A DNA stretch of 56,209 nucleotides from Flavobacterium sp. Its GTDB lineage: Bacteria; Bacteroidota; Bacteroidia; Flavobacteriales; Flavobacteriaceae. The stretch's first letter is position 1, and the number at the start of each line of letters is the position of its first letter. The stretch is taken from the NCBI GenBank assembly GCA_026390995.1, contig JAPLEX010000076.1, forward strand, positions 1-56,209, in the 5' to 3' direction. This document shows, one piece after another, positions 45,201 through 52,024 of this stretch. The translations under genes were made by a program, and so were the position numbers. The notes under the pieces were generated by a model, which was not told where the DNA came from, ran no database searches, and saw nothing but the letters and a program-made list of their open reading frames with translations.

Positions 45201-45277
45201 ATAAAGCCATTGATACAATGGTATATGAATTGTATGGGTTGAGTAAAGAAGAGATTGAGATAGTTGAGAATAGTTAG
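42227..45277 (+). CDS. Type IIG restriction-modification enzyme
   Basis: A 1016-aa fused endonuclease and adenine methyltransferase (Eco57I/class I type). N-terminal nuclease: PD-(D/E)xK-like Asp88 in KKADGAILIND, Glu102 and Lys104 in AVIELKGT. Helical linker about 190-380. Methyltransferase: motif X-like GVFYTPKYITKYIVD, motif I DPACGSG (452-458), motif IV NPPW (575-578). The C-terminal half (about 600-930) is a TaqI-type target-recognition domain, followed by a helical tail. A single chain cuts and methylates, so no partner is needed. Third-position AT bias matches the element, not the core genome. Confidence 0.9.
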   Translation: MPLFQNSVVAKQLQSQDKNKLVNRWNAFKNHFHNTIIQDNIRSSKEEQYQGEFLIDLFVNVLGYTKNPTPNFTLTTEYKNVKDSKKADGAILINDKVRAVIELKGTNTTDLNKIEVQAFGYKNNQPDCVYVITSNFEKVRFYIDNATEYIEFNLFTLSEKEFELLYLCLAFENITNDVPKKLKEQSVSQEKDITKKLYTDYSLFKRELHQDLVKQNPEFDALELFQKSQKLLDRFLFIFFAEDRNLLPTNLIFRINKEWRQLQEMRMNISLYDRYKIYFNDLNKGAKVVLPAFTETTATQKEEHQIFAYNGGLFQSDKILDNITIDDELLYKHTHKLSHYDFASEVDVNILGHIFENSLNELDEIKAQLEGGNIDKQSTKRKKDGVFYTPKYITKYIVDNTVGKLCNDKKAEINIIEEDYFTDKKRTKTTKQPLLEKLTAYRNWLLQITICDPACGSGAFLNQALDFLITEHRYIDELQAKLFGDALVLSDVEKSILENNLYGVDLNEESVEIAKLSLWLRTAQPNRKLNDLNNNIKCGNSLIDDETIAGDKSFNWQLAFPKIFEKDGFDVIIGNPPWGAKVPKEHKTYINNNYLCKKGELETYVHFIDLIINKLLLDNGILGIITPNTWYYLDKYYDLRKFLIKNEILELIELEKNIFEDAPDIVPAIFFIKKNQLETSSLIKTYTLKKGNIPTYLIDYSIMHSNFIDINNWKRFENLTFNLNLNTSKSNLLEKIKVSTFELNDNYNVRYGIKTGNNNKYVKSNISLEQADWKYCVSSASGVKRYSLTWEGDYINYGKHLAGYSNNSFERKKILVQYIRKLSMDRRLISAIDSDGKFYPLNNFSFIEQKNENFNIEYLQSILNSNLMNFYFQNIFIDYNIKPKYLEKLPIKNISISEQTPFIEKADLMLSLNKDLQDLSQKFQRTIQRKFELEVLPKKLQDWYLLSYADFIKELGKLKIKLTLSQEAEWEEYFTTEANKANNIKRQINTTDKAIDTMVYELYGLSKEEIEIVENS

Positions 45278-45301
45278 AAAATGAAAAATATAATAAAGAA
45301 T

Positions 45302-45333
45302 TTGGAAAATAATAAAAAGAGTTTGTACATTTG
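45302..45333 (+). promoter_or_regulatory. Promoter of the abi-associated RNA
   Basis: TTG (45302-45304), 21-nt spacer and TACATTTG (45326-45333), a perfect TAnnTTTG. Start near 45339, exactly where the RNA structure begins. Confidence 0.6.
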
Positions 45334-45338
45334 CACCA

Positions 45339-45450
45339 ACAGTACACACCACGCTACCCATTAGAACAGCGTCCCAGGGTGTGTCTTTTGCTTTTATAAA
45401 GATAATTTTACACCCCAAAACAGTTAGTTTTATCTGCTTTGGGGTTTTAT
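45339..45450 (+). ncRNA. Structured RNA upstream of the Abi gene (abiF-RNA-like)
   Basis: About 112 nt between the promoter and the Abi start codon fold into two elements. Hairpin 1 stacks ACACACC/GGTGTGT (45344-45350, 45378-45384) on ACGCT/AGCGT (45351-45355, 45368-45372), with a CCCAG bulge and a 12-nt loop. Hairpin 2 is a terminator: ACCCCAAA/TTTGGGGT (45412-45419, 45438-45445) with an inner CAG/CTG pair and a T run. The Abi start follows 15 bp later. AbiF/Abi_2 genes are known to be preceded by a conserved structured RNA. I infer that this is that RNA, acting as inhibitor or partner of the protein. Confidence 0.65.
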
Positions 45451-45459
45451 ATTTCAGGT

Positions 45460-46362
45460 ATGTTCGAAAAAAACGCAACTTCAATTTCACAACAAATTGA
45501 AATCTTAAAGAGTAGAGGTTTGGTTATAAATGATGTAGATTATGCAATCCATCATTTGTCCAATATAAGTTACTATCGACTTGGAGAGTATTGGTACGCT
45601 ATGCAAGATGATAAAGAAAATCATACATTCAAGCCTAATAGTAGATTTGAAGATGTGATGGCATTATACAACTTTGATAGAGAACTTCGTTTTCTTCTTT
45701 TTGATGTAATAGAACGTATTGAAATTAGTTTAAGAACTAAGCTAATTTACCATTTATCGCACGAATTTAATCCATGGTGGTTTCAAAACTTTGACTTATT
45801 TGAGGATAGTAAAGCCTTGGTTAAAACCTTAGCAGGTTTAGAAGAAGAACTAGAACGCACAAAAGAGCCATCCATAAAAAAACATAATAATAAACACAAA
45901 GATGACAAACGTTTTCCTCCAGCATGGAAATCATTAGAGCAAACTAGTTTTGGTACTTTGTCAAAGCTTTATGGAAATTTAAAAAACACCATAGAATCAA
46001 AGGATATAATTGCCAAAGATTTCGGAGCAGTTAATCATACGTATCTGCCCAGTTGGTTACAATCTATAACCCAAATAAGAAATTTTTGCGCCCATCATTC
46101 AAGACTATGGAATAAAAACTTGCCATCTACTATAAAGCTATTACCTAAACCTCCTTTTAAATGGATAGTTGACGTGCCAAACCAAAATGACTACAAGTAT
46201 TTATATATTCATCTATGTATAATGAAGTATCTTTTAAATATCATTGAACCTGAAAATCAATTTACACTAAGATTAAAAAGTATATTTGAAAAATACCCAA
46301 ATGTTGACCCAAATGCTTTAGGCATGAAGACAAATTGGGAAAAAGAAGAATTGTGGCTATAA
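45460..46362 (+). CDS. Abi_2 (AbiD/AbiF-like) HEPN abortive-infection protein
   Basis: A 300-aa protein of the Abi_2 family. Landmarks are ISQQIEILKSRGL (start), ISYYRLGEYWYAMQ, YNFDRELRFLLFDVIERIEI and LEQTSFGTLSKLYGNL. The C-terminal HEPN ribonuclease motif RNFCAH (R207-H212) is intact within QIRNFCAHHSRLWN; a second possible Rx5H lies at R92-H98. The ATG at 45460 is used; a TTG at 45439 lies inside the terminator hairpin and is rejected. HEPN Abi proteins stop phage spread by RNA cleavage and are considered relatives of the Cas13 ancestor. The upstream structured RNA and the HTH gene 14 bp downstream suggest a three-part defence unit. Confidence 0.9.
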   Translation: MFEKNATSISQQIEILKSRGLVINDVDYAIHHLSNISYYRLGEYWYAMQDDKENHTFKPNSRFEDVMALYNFDRELRFLLFDVIERIEISLRTKLIYHLSHEFNPWWFQNFDLFEDSKALVKTLAGLEEELERTKEPSIKKHNNKHKDDKRFPPAWKSLEQTSFGTLSKLYGNLKNTIESKDIIAKDFGAVNHTYLPSWLQSITQIRNFCAHHSRLWNKNLPSTIKLLPKPPFKWIVDVPNQNDYKYLYIHLCIMKYLLNIIEPENQFTLRLKSIFEKYPNVDPNALGMKTNWEKEELWL

Positions 46363-46375
46363 TTATTAATGACTC

Positions 46376-46666
46376 ATGGCAAATAAAAAAGTTATTGAAA
46401 TAGAAGACGTTACCGTTGAAGAATTAACTGAAATAATTGCTGAAAAATTAGTTGACAAACTGGAAAAAAGAATTGCAGCACTTATTTCAAAGCAAAATGA
46501 TGAAGAGTTACTAACCAGAACTGAGACTGCGAAAATTCTAAAAGTTGAGTTAACAACATTATGGAGTTGGACTAAAAAAGGAAAGATTACTGCTTATGGA
46601 ATAGGCAATCGTGTTTATTACAAAAGAGGTGAAATAATGAAATCGTTAATTATTCTTAATCGCTGA
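46376..46666 (+). CDS. Helix-turn-helix (excisionase/MerR-like) protein
   Basis: A 96-aa protein with a charged N-terminal helix (about 1-45) and a winged HTH_17-type domain (LTRTETAKILKVELTTLWSW, GKITAYGIGNRVYYKR). Such proteins serve as excisionases or small regulators on flavobacterial elements. It follows the Abi gene by 14 bp; it might regulate the Abi gene or direct excision. Complete. Confidence 0.85.
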   Translation: MANKKVIEIEDVTVEELTEIIAEKLVDKLEKRIAALISKQNDEELLTRTETAKILKVELTTLWSWTKKGKITAYGIGNRVYYKRGEIMKSLIILNR

Positions 46667-46697
46667 TTAACAAAAACATAATAAATATTACAATTAA

Positions 46698-47570
46698 ATG
46701 GCTGATTTTTTTACAGGAAAAGCATTAGATGAAAAGCTAACAGATATTATCTGGAAAGCTAACAAGGAACTTATAATACTTTCCCCTTTTATAAGATTAG
46801 ACGAGTATTGCAAAAAGATATTTAGCAAACTTAAAAAAAGTCCTGAACTAGAAATAATATTAGTTTTTGGTAAAAATGAGGGAGAAACCCAACGAAGCTT
46901 AAATCAAGATGATTTAGAGTTTTTTAAAGACTTTGAAAACATCGTTATTATTTATTGCAATAATCTTCACGCAAAGTATTATTCCAATGAAAGCGAAGCT
47001 TTATTGACTTCATTAAACTTATTAGGCAAATCAATGACTGGAAATGTTGAATATGGAATTTCATTCCCTAATTCAAAATTGACAATTGATAAATTGTATT
47101 CTGATTCAATGAACTCAACTAATGAGGTTATAAAAAGTAATCCTTGCGTTTTTGTAAAGAGACCTTTGTACAAAAAAACCAATTTAGGGCTTTCAAAAAA
47201 ACATCTCGGTCATGTAGTATTATTTGACGAGACAAACGCATTATATCGAAACAGAAATTTTGAGCAAAAGTTTTATAATGATTTTGACTATCAATTATTT
47301 CAAAATGATACAAAACCAACTAGAGAAGAATTTCAATCAGTTAATGAACCGAAAGGGAGAAATCAAGACTACAATAAGAACAATAATTCAGATTTAGGTT
47401 ATTGCATAAGAACAGGAAACAGAATCCCGTTCGACCCATCAAGACCGTTTAGTTATGAAGCGTATCAGTCATGGGTAATTTTTGAAAACTGGGATTATCC
47501 TGAAAAATATTGTCATAAAACAGGCACGTTTTCTAATGGCAGAACCTCAATGGCAAACCCTATTTTATAG
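46698..47570 (+). CDS. Phospholipase D-like protein with a degenerate zinc-ribbon tail
   Basis: A 290-aa protein. The N-terminal PLD-like domain has one HxK motif (NLHAKYYSNESEALLTSLNL), so it would act as a dimer, probably on DNA or a phosphodiester. The C-terminal 60 residues follow the layout of a double zinc ribbon known behind such domains (Y-C-I-R-x-G, NRIPFDP, YPEKYCHKTG). However, the partner cysteines are replaced: CIRT instead of CxxC, SYEA instead of CxxC and CHKT instead of CxxC. Metal binding there is doubtful. Often found in defence islands. Confidence 0.8.
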   Translation: MADFFTGKALDEKLTDIIWKANKELIILSPFIRLDEYCKKIFSKLKKSPELEIILVFGKNEGETQRSLNQDDLEFFKDFENIVIIYCNNLHAKYYSNESEALLTSLNLLGKSMTGNVEYGISFPNSKLTIDKLYSDSMNSTNEVIKSNPCVFVKRPLYKKTNLGLSKKHLGHVVLFDETNALYRNRNFEQKFYNDFDYQLFQNDTKPTREEFQSVNEPKGRNQDYNKNNNSDLGYCIRTGNRIPFDPSRPFSYEAYQSWVIFENWDYPEKYCHKTGTFSNGRTSMANPIL

Positions 47571-47637
47571 TTGTTTGCAAACTTAAAAAGTGTCACTCTA
47601 AAATAAGGCAGACTAAAAAATTAAACAATTTAAAAAA

Positions 47638-48507
47638 ATGACACACGAACAAACAGCAATTAAAGCAACCTATTTTAGTATTATTGGAAATACAAGTTTG
47701 GCAATTATAAAAGGACTTGCGGGTTTTTTTGGAAATTCTTACGCGTTAGTTGCAGATGCAATTGAATCGACTACCGATATATTTTCGTCTTTTTTAGTTT
47801 TATTTGGTATAAAATATTCAAATAAACCAGCCGATGAAAACCATCCTTACGGTCATGGTAGAGCAGAACCTCTGGTTACATTTCTTGTTGTCGGTTTTTT
47901 AATAACATCTGCAACAATTATTGCTTATGAAAGTATTCAAAACATTGGAACGCCTCATAACTTACCTAAATCGTGGACACTAATTATTTTAGGACTAATA
48001 ATTATTTGGAAAGAGTACTCTTTTCAAAAAGTTATGAAAAAATCAAAAGAAACAAATAGTTCATCCTTAAAAGCAGATGCTTGGCATCACAGAAGTGACG
48101 CAATTACATCAATTGCAGCTTTTATTGGTATATCTATCGCTTTATTTTTTGGAAAAGGGTATGAATCTGCCGACGATTGGGCTGCACTTTTCGCTTCCTT
48201 TTTTATACTCTATAACAGCTATTTAATTTTTAGACCTGCTCTTGGAGAAATAATGGATGAACACCGATATGATGATTTAGTTGAAAACATTAGACAAGTA
48301 TCTTTAAAAGTAAATGGAATAATTGGAACAGAAAAGTGTTTTATCAGGAAAGCAGGAATGAAATATCATGTTGATTTACACGCAATTGTTGACGCAAACA
48401 TTTCTGTAAAAGAAGGACACGATTTGGCTCATAAATTAAAAGATACGTTAAGAAGTGAAATAATAGAATTAGGACACGTTTTAATTCATATAGAACCAAA
48501 TGAATAA
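47638..48507 (+). CDS. Cation diffusion facilitator transporter (element copy)
   Basis: A 289-aa metal/proton antiporter, very similar throughout to the core copy at 31157-32035 (identical FFGNSYALVADAIE-like region, KYSNKPADENHPYGHGRAEP, DAWHHRSDAITS). Both metal-site motifs are intact. Codons are far more AT-rich than in the core copy, so it was not duplicated from it recently but came with the element. It may widen metal tolerance together with the cluster at 52025-56209. Preceded by a GTTTGCAAAC palindrome. Confidence 0.92.
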   Translation: MTHEQTAIKATYFSIIGNTSLAIIKGLAGFFGNSYALVADAIESTTDIFSSFLVLFGIKYSNKPADENHPYGHGRAEPLVTFLVVGFLITSATIIAYESIQNIGTPHNLPKSWTLIILGLIIIWKEYSFQKVMKKSKETNSSSLKADAWHHRSDAITSIAAFIGISIALFFGKGYESADDWAALFASFFILYNSYLIFRPALGEIMDEHRYDDLVENIRQVSLKVNGIIGTEKCFIRKAGMKYHVDLHAIVDANISVKEGHDLAHKLKDTLRSEIIELGHVLIHIEPNE

Positions 48508-48586
48508 ATTTGAAACAGAGCAGTTTGATTTATTAAATAATAATTCAAACAAAGCATATATGACAACAGATTGTAATTAAAAAAAA

Positions 48587-48612
48587 GTGTTTACCGAATA
48601 AATGCGGTAAAC
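48587..48612. promoter_or_regulatory. Inverted repeat before the 48651 gene
   Basis: TGTTTACCG and CGGTAAACA (48587-48595, 48604-48612) are a perfect 9-bp inverted repeat with an 8-nt loop, 38 bp before the start codon. It could be an operator or a stem-loop of the transfer/replication region. Confidence 0.5.
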
Positions 48613-48650
48613 ATAAAAGGTTTAAAATAAAGAAAGTTTACTATCAACCA

Positions 48651-49502
48651 ATGTCTGAATTGAACTCAAAATATAACGAATTGATTAATGAGATATTTAG
48701 AAATTTTATATTCTATTTACCGCTTTCAATTCTTGATATGGAGGCGTTTAAAACACTCCCAGAGGAGAGCCAATCAGTTTTTAATAGGATAACATACATT
48801 GATGATGATTTAAGTTTCATTTATGAAAACAGTCTTGATTTACCAACACTACTTATAAAGTCCGGCAAGTTACAAACCAATTGTTTTAAGCTACTGGAGT
48901 ATAAAGAAGTATTAAGTGAAAACAGCTTTAATTACCTATCTGAAAACTACCTAAAACAATTAGAAACCTATACTTACTTTTCAAATCAATTATCGCTTTA
49001 TTTTGAGAAAAACTCTCCAGTTAAAGACTCTAGCACAAGAGCTTTGTTTAATTATCAAAATTTGAATTTTACTACTCATTTAGCAGAAGTTGAAAAAATT
49101 ACTGGTCACAAAGCTCAAAACTTTAATGCTCAAACTTTTATTCAAGAAGTAAAGGAAACACCTGTATTTAAAAAGTTTTCATTTAATATACCACCTAGAG
49201 AGAAAAGCTTTAGCGATTTTATTTCCCACGAAAAAAACAAAGAAATTGAAAAAATTATTTTAGAAAAATTTAAAAATGAAAAGGGGAAAAAATTGAGATA
49301 TTTAATCGAATATCTAAATGAACTTGGAATAATTTCTTTGGTTCACGGTGACAGAACCAAAATTTATAGTGCTATGAAAAATAGTTTTAATTGGGAGATT
49401 GGAACCCATCAATCAATATTTGGCAATTGGTTTTCAAAACCAAATACAGAATATACAAAATTCAAAGAAACGTTAAATTCATATTTCCCTTTTCTATTAT
49501 AG
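48651..49502 (+). CDS. Mobile-element protein of unknown function
   Basis: A 283-aa soluble, mostly helical protein rich in Lys, Glu, Asn and Phe. I do not recognise a family by motif. The C-terminal region (KKLRYLIEYLNELGIISLVH, DRTKIYSAMKNSFNW, FGNWFSKPNTEYTKFKETL) resembles proteins that lie before replication modules on flavobacterial elements. The 21-bp direct repeats and the ATPase gene follow at once, so a regulatory role for the module is possible. Confidence 0.6.
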   Translation: MSELNSKYNELINEIFRNFIFYLPLSILDMEAFKTLPEESQSVFNRITYIDDDLSFIYENSLDLPTLLIKSGKLQTNCFKLLEYKEVLSENSFNYLSENYLKQLETYTYFSNQLSLYFEKNSPVKDSSTRALFNYQNLNFTTHLAEVEKITGHKAQNFNAQTFIQEVKETPVFKKFSFNIPPREKSFSDFISHEKNKEIEKIILEKFKNEKGKKLRYLIEYLNELGIISLVHGDRTKIYSAMKNSFNWEIGTHQSIFGNWFSKPNTEYTKFKETLNSYFPFLL

Positions 49503-49542
49503 TTTAAAACACTTTAATTAAAGTTTAAAATACTTTAATTAT
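49501..49542 (+). repeat. Two 21-bp iteron-like direct repeats
   Basis: AGTTTAAAACACTTTAATTA (49501-49520) and AGTTTAAAATACTTTAATTA (49522-49541) follow each other with a 21-bp period. Between them lies a perfect 14-bp palindrome, ACTTTAATTAAAGT (49511-49524). Confidence 0.75.
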
Positions 49543-49586
49543 AATTTTATAAATATAATACACTGTTTTACATCATTTTAACAAAA

Positions 49587-49594
49587 TAGATTTG
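49587..49594 (+). promoter_or_regulatory. -7 box of the ATPase-primase operon
   Basis: TAGATTTG matches TAnnTTTG, 18 bp before the ATG at 49613 and just after the iteron-like repeats. Confidence 0.5.
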
Positions 49595-49612
49595 CAAAAA
49601 AATCTAAGTGTT

Positions 49613-50629
49613 ATGAATGATAATCTCGATAGTTTCAAGGAAGAATTGAGGAAAGAATTAGTTCCTGATTCAAACTCAATTTTTGAAATAAAATCTGCAA
49701 ATCAATTTATTGAAATTGCCAAAAATAGACCAATCCCCAGAATGCTATTTGGAGTATTATGGTTTGAAGGGGAACTATGTATTCTGTTTGCAGACACTAA
49801 TTTAGGCAAGTCAATTTTGGCAGTACAGATTGCTAACAGTATTAGTACTGGAGTTTCTACTTGTGGTTTAGTTTTAGAATGTATTGCAACTTTTATCCTT
49901 TATATTGATTTTGAACTTTCTGATAAACAGTTTGAAAACAGATATTCCGAAAATTTTGAAAATCATTATTCATTTAGTCCAAACTTCCTTAGAGCTGAAA
50001 TTAACCCTGATTATTTGGAAGATAAGAGGTTCAAAACCTTTGAGGAATTTCTATACTATTCACTTGAAAAATCAATAATTGATAATGGTATAAAAGTCTT
50101 AATCATTGACAATATTACATTTCTAAAAAATGATAATGAAAAGGCAAAAGATGCTTTGCCGTTAATGAAATTCTTAAAAGAATTAAAAAACAAATACGGT
50201 TTATCAATTCTAGTTTTAGCGCATACTCCAAAAATAGACAATACAAGAGCCATAACAAATAATCATTTGTCCGGTAGCAAAATGCTAATGAATTTTTGCG
50301 ACAGTTGTTTTGCAATAGGTCAAAGTCATCAAGAAAACGGTTTAAGATATATCAAACAAATCAAACAACGCAACTGTGAACAAATTTACGGTTCTGAAAA
50401 CGTAATTGTTTGTAGAATTGAAAAAATCAATAGCTTCTTGCAATTTAGTTTTGTTGAATTTGGTAATGAATTAGACCATTTAAGACACATTACTGCTGAA
50501 GATAGGACTGAACGTGATGAAAAGGTAATTGAACTAAAAACGCAAGGCGTTTCAAACGTTCAAATTGGAAAACAATTAGGTATTTCAGAGGGCATGGTTA
50601 GAATCATTTTAAAGAAAAATAATCTTTAA
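49613..50629 (+). CDS. RecA-fold AAA ATPase (RepA/KaiC-like) with C-terminal HTH
   Basis: A 338-aa ATPase of the AAA_25/RepA helicase type. Walker A is ADTNLGKS (first glycine replaced by Ala), Walker B VLIIDNITFL, and LSILVLAHTPK and LSGSKMLMNFCDSCFAIG match the RepA-like pattern. The last 60 residues form a helix-turn-helix (GVSNVQIGKQLGISEGMVRI). Together with the primase gene downstream it looks like a replication module of the element. The ATG at 49613 is preferred over a TTG at 49592 that lies inside the -7 box. Spacing to the next gene is 2 bp. Confidence 0.85.
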   Translation: MNDNLDSFKEELRKELVPDSNSIFEIKSANQFIEIAKNRPIPRMLFGVLWFEGELCILFADTNLGKSILAVQIANSISTGVSTCGLVLECIATFILYIDFELSDKQFENRYSENFENHYSFSPNFLRAEINPDYLEDKRFKTFEEFLYYSLEKSIIDNGIKVLIIDNITFLKNDNEKAKDALPLMKFLKELKNKYGLSILVLAHTPKIDNTRAITNNHLSGSKMLMNFCDSCFAIGQSHQENGLRYIKQIKQRNCEQIYGSENVIVCRIEKINSFLQFSFVEFGNELDHLRHITAEDRTERDEKVIELKTQGVSNVQIGKQLGISEGMVRIILKKNNL

Positions 50630-50631
50630 AA

Positions 50632-50826
50632 ATGAATGCCAATACAGTATATGATGTTTTTCTAGCACTTTCCCCAGAGGAGAGGGAGAAATTTATTGTA
50701 TTGGTCAAAGGACAAGAAGAAAAACCCAAATACGACTTTAGAAAGAAAAAAAGCAAAAAAGTCAAATTTACAAAAGAAGATGCTATTGAATATTTGCTTG
50801 CAACTGTTTTCAAACCCAAATACTAA
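50632..50826 (+). CDS. Small basic protein of the replication module
   Basis: A 64-aa protein: an acidic helix (VYDVFLALSPEEREKFIVLV) followed by a lysine-rich stretch (DFRKKKSKKVKFTKEDAIEY). It lies 2 bp after the ATPase gene and is in the same operon. Small proteins of this kind sit between the ATPase and primase on related elements. Function unknown. Confidence 0.65.
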   Translation: MNANTVYDVFLALSPEEREKFIVLVKGQEEKPKYDFRKKKSKKVKFTKEDAIEYLLATVFKPKY

Positions 50827-50829
50827 CAT

Positions 50830-50878
50830 CGTAATTCTCGTAATAGTCGTAAAGACTACGAGGATTACGAATATTACG
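50830..50878. repeat. Six-box CGTAAT array (3 direct + 3 inverted)
   Basis: CGTAAT-like hexamers start at 50830, 50839 and 50848 (last CGTAAA), and inverted ATTACG-like hexamers at 50855 (ACTACG), 50864 and 50873. All have a 9-bp pitch. The two halves can pair into a long hairpin. The array ends 7 bp before the primase start codon. Confidence 0.8.
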
Positions 50879-50885
50879 AATAGTT

Positions 50886-51914
50886 ATGAATGAATTTAAG
50901 TATTCATTAGACAAATCAAGTAAAAAGTTTATTTGCCCTAGCTGTGGCAAAAGAAGATTTGTTAGGTATATCAATCAAATTACGAATGAATATCTTGAAG
51001 AAGCTTATGGAAGATGCGACAGAGAGACAAGTTGTGGTTATCATAATAATCCAAAACAAAATGAGTGTATTGCAATAGTCAATATTGAAAGGATAAATTT
51101 AATTCCCGATTTTATTGACCCTATACTGGTAAAGCAATCATTAAAAAAATACAGCAATAACAATTTTGCAAAGTTCCTACATAAGCATTTTGCAAAAGAT
51201 GAAGTTGAAAATTGCATCGCAAAATATAATGTAGGAACTTCAAAACATTGGGAGGGCGCAACCGTGTTTTGGCAAATCAATCAAACTCAAAAAGTTCATA
51301 CTGGCAAAATAATTCTATTTGATGAAAATACAGGTAAGAGAGTAAAAATTCCTTTTCCACATATTAATTGGGTTCACAAGAAAATCAATAAGGATAAATA
51401 CAATCTAAAGCAGTGTTTATTTGGGTTGCATCAGTTAAAAAGTAGTATTGCAATGCCATTGCAATATAATTGCAATACAATTGCAATTGTTGAATCTGAA
51501 AAAACTGCAATCATAATGAGCCTATTTATTCCCGAATATTTATGGATGGCAACAGGAAGCAAACAAAACTTAAAATTGCAATTGTTAGAGCCAATCAAAA
51601 ACGAAAATATTGTGGTTTATCCTGATAAAGGAGAATTTAATGACTGGAATACAAAAGTAACCGAATTGCAAAAGCAAGGTTTTAAAATCAAATGCAGTTC
51701 AATAATTGAGAACTCGGATTTTGAAACAGGAACAGATTTAGCGGATATTTACTTTGCAATGAAAAAGAATGCTAGTAAAAATAAAGTTGAAATTGTTTTA
51801 TCTGAAACTGAAAAGAAAATCCAAATGCTATCAAAAATAAATCCCTCTATAATTTCACTAATTGAAACTTTTGACCTTATCGATGAAAAAGGAAATGGGA
51901 TTAGAAAAATGTAA
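50886..51914 (+). CDS. Primase-like protein (zinc finger and TOPRIM-like)
   Basis: A 342-aa protein. The N-terminal zinc finger has FICPSCGKRRFVRY and CDRETSCGYH, four cysteines plus His, as in CHC2/DUF6371-type primase proteins. At about 197-215 AIVESEKTAIIMSLF is a TOPRIM-like start (E and K positions), followed by VYPDKGEFNDWNTKV. Likely the primase or primase-helper of the element. Inside the gene four ATTGCAAT boxes recur every 11 bp (51447-51487), which is out of frame and so unrelated to the protein. Confidence 0.8.
   Translation: MNEFKYSLDKSSKKFICPSCGKRRFVRYINQITNEYLEEAYGRCDRETSCGYHNNPKQNECIAIVNIERINLIPDFIDPILVKQSLKKYSNNNFAKFLHKHFAKDEVENCIAKYNVGTSKHWEGATVFWQINQTQKVHTGKIILFDENTGKRVKIPFPHINWVHKKINKDKYNLKQCLFGLHQLKSSIAMPLQYNCNTIAIVESEKTAIIMSLFIPEYLWMATGSKQNLKLQLLEPIKNENIVVYPDKGEFNDWNTKVTELQKQGFKIKCSSIIENSDFETGTDLADIYFAMKKNASKNKVEIVLSETEKKIQMLSKINPSIISLIETFDLIDEKGNGIRKM
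51447..51490. repeat. Four ATTGCAAT boxes at an 11-bp pitch
   Basis: TTGCAAT begins at 51448, 51459, 51470 and 51481; each copy is preceded by A, giving the palindrome ATTGCAAT. The 11-bp pitch places all boxes on one face of the helix. Confidence 0.8.
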
Positions 51915-52024
51915 CAGCACAATAGATAATCTCAATAGTGATTTTCCTAAAATTATTGAAAGCCGTATTGCAATTAAGTAACACAGCTTTCAACATTCTT
52001 TAGTTCAAATAATTGAAAAAAAAC

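Noticed and set aside
51967..52024. Transfer origin after the primase gene
   Set aside because: No inverted repeat or relaxase gene nearby; only AT-rich sequence seen.
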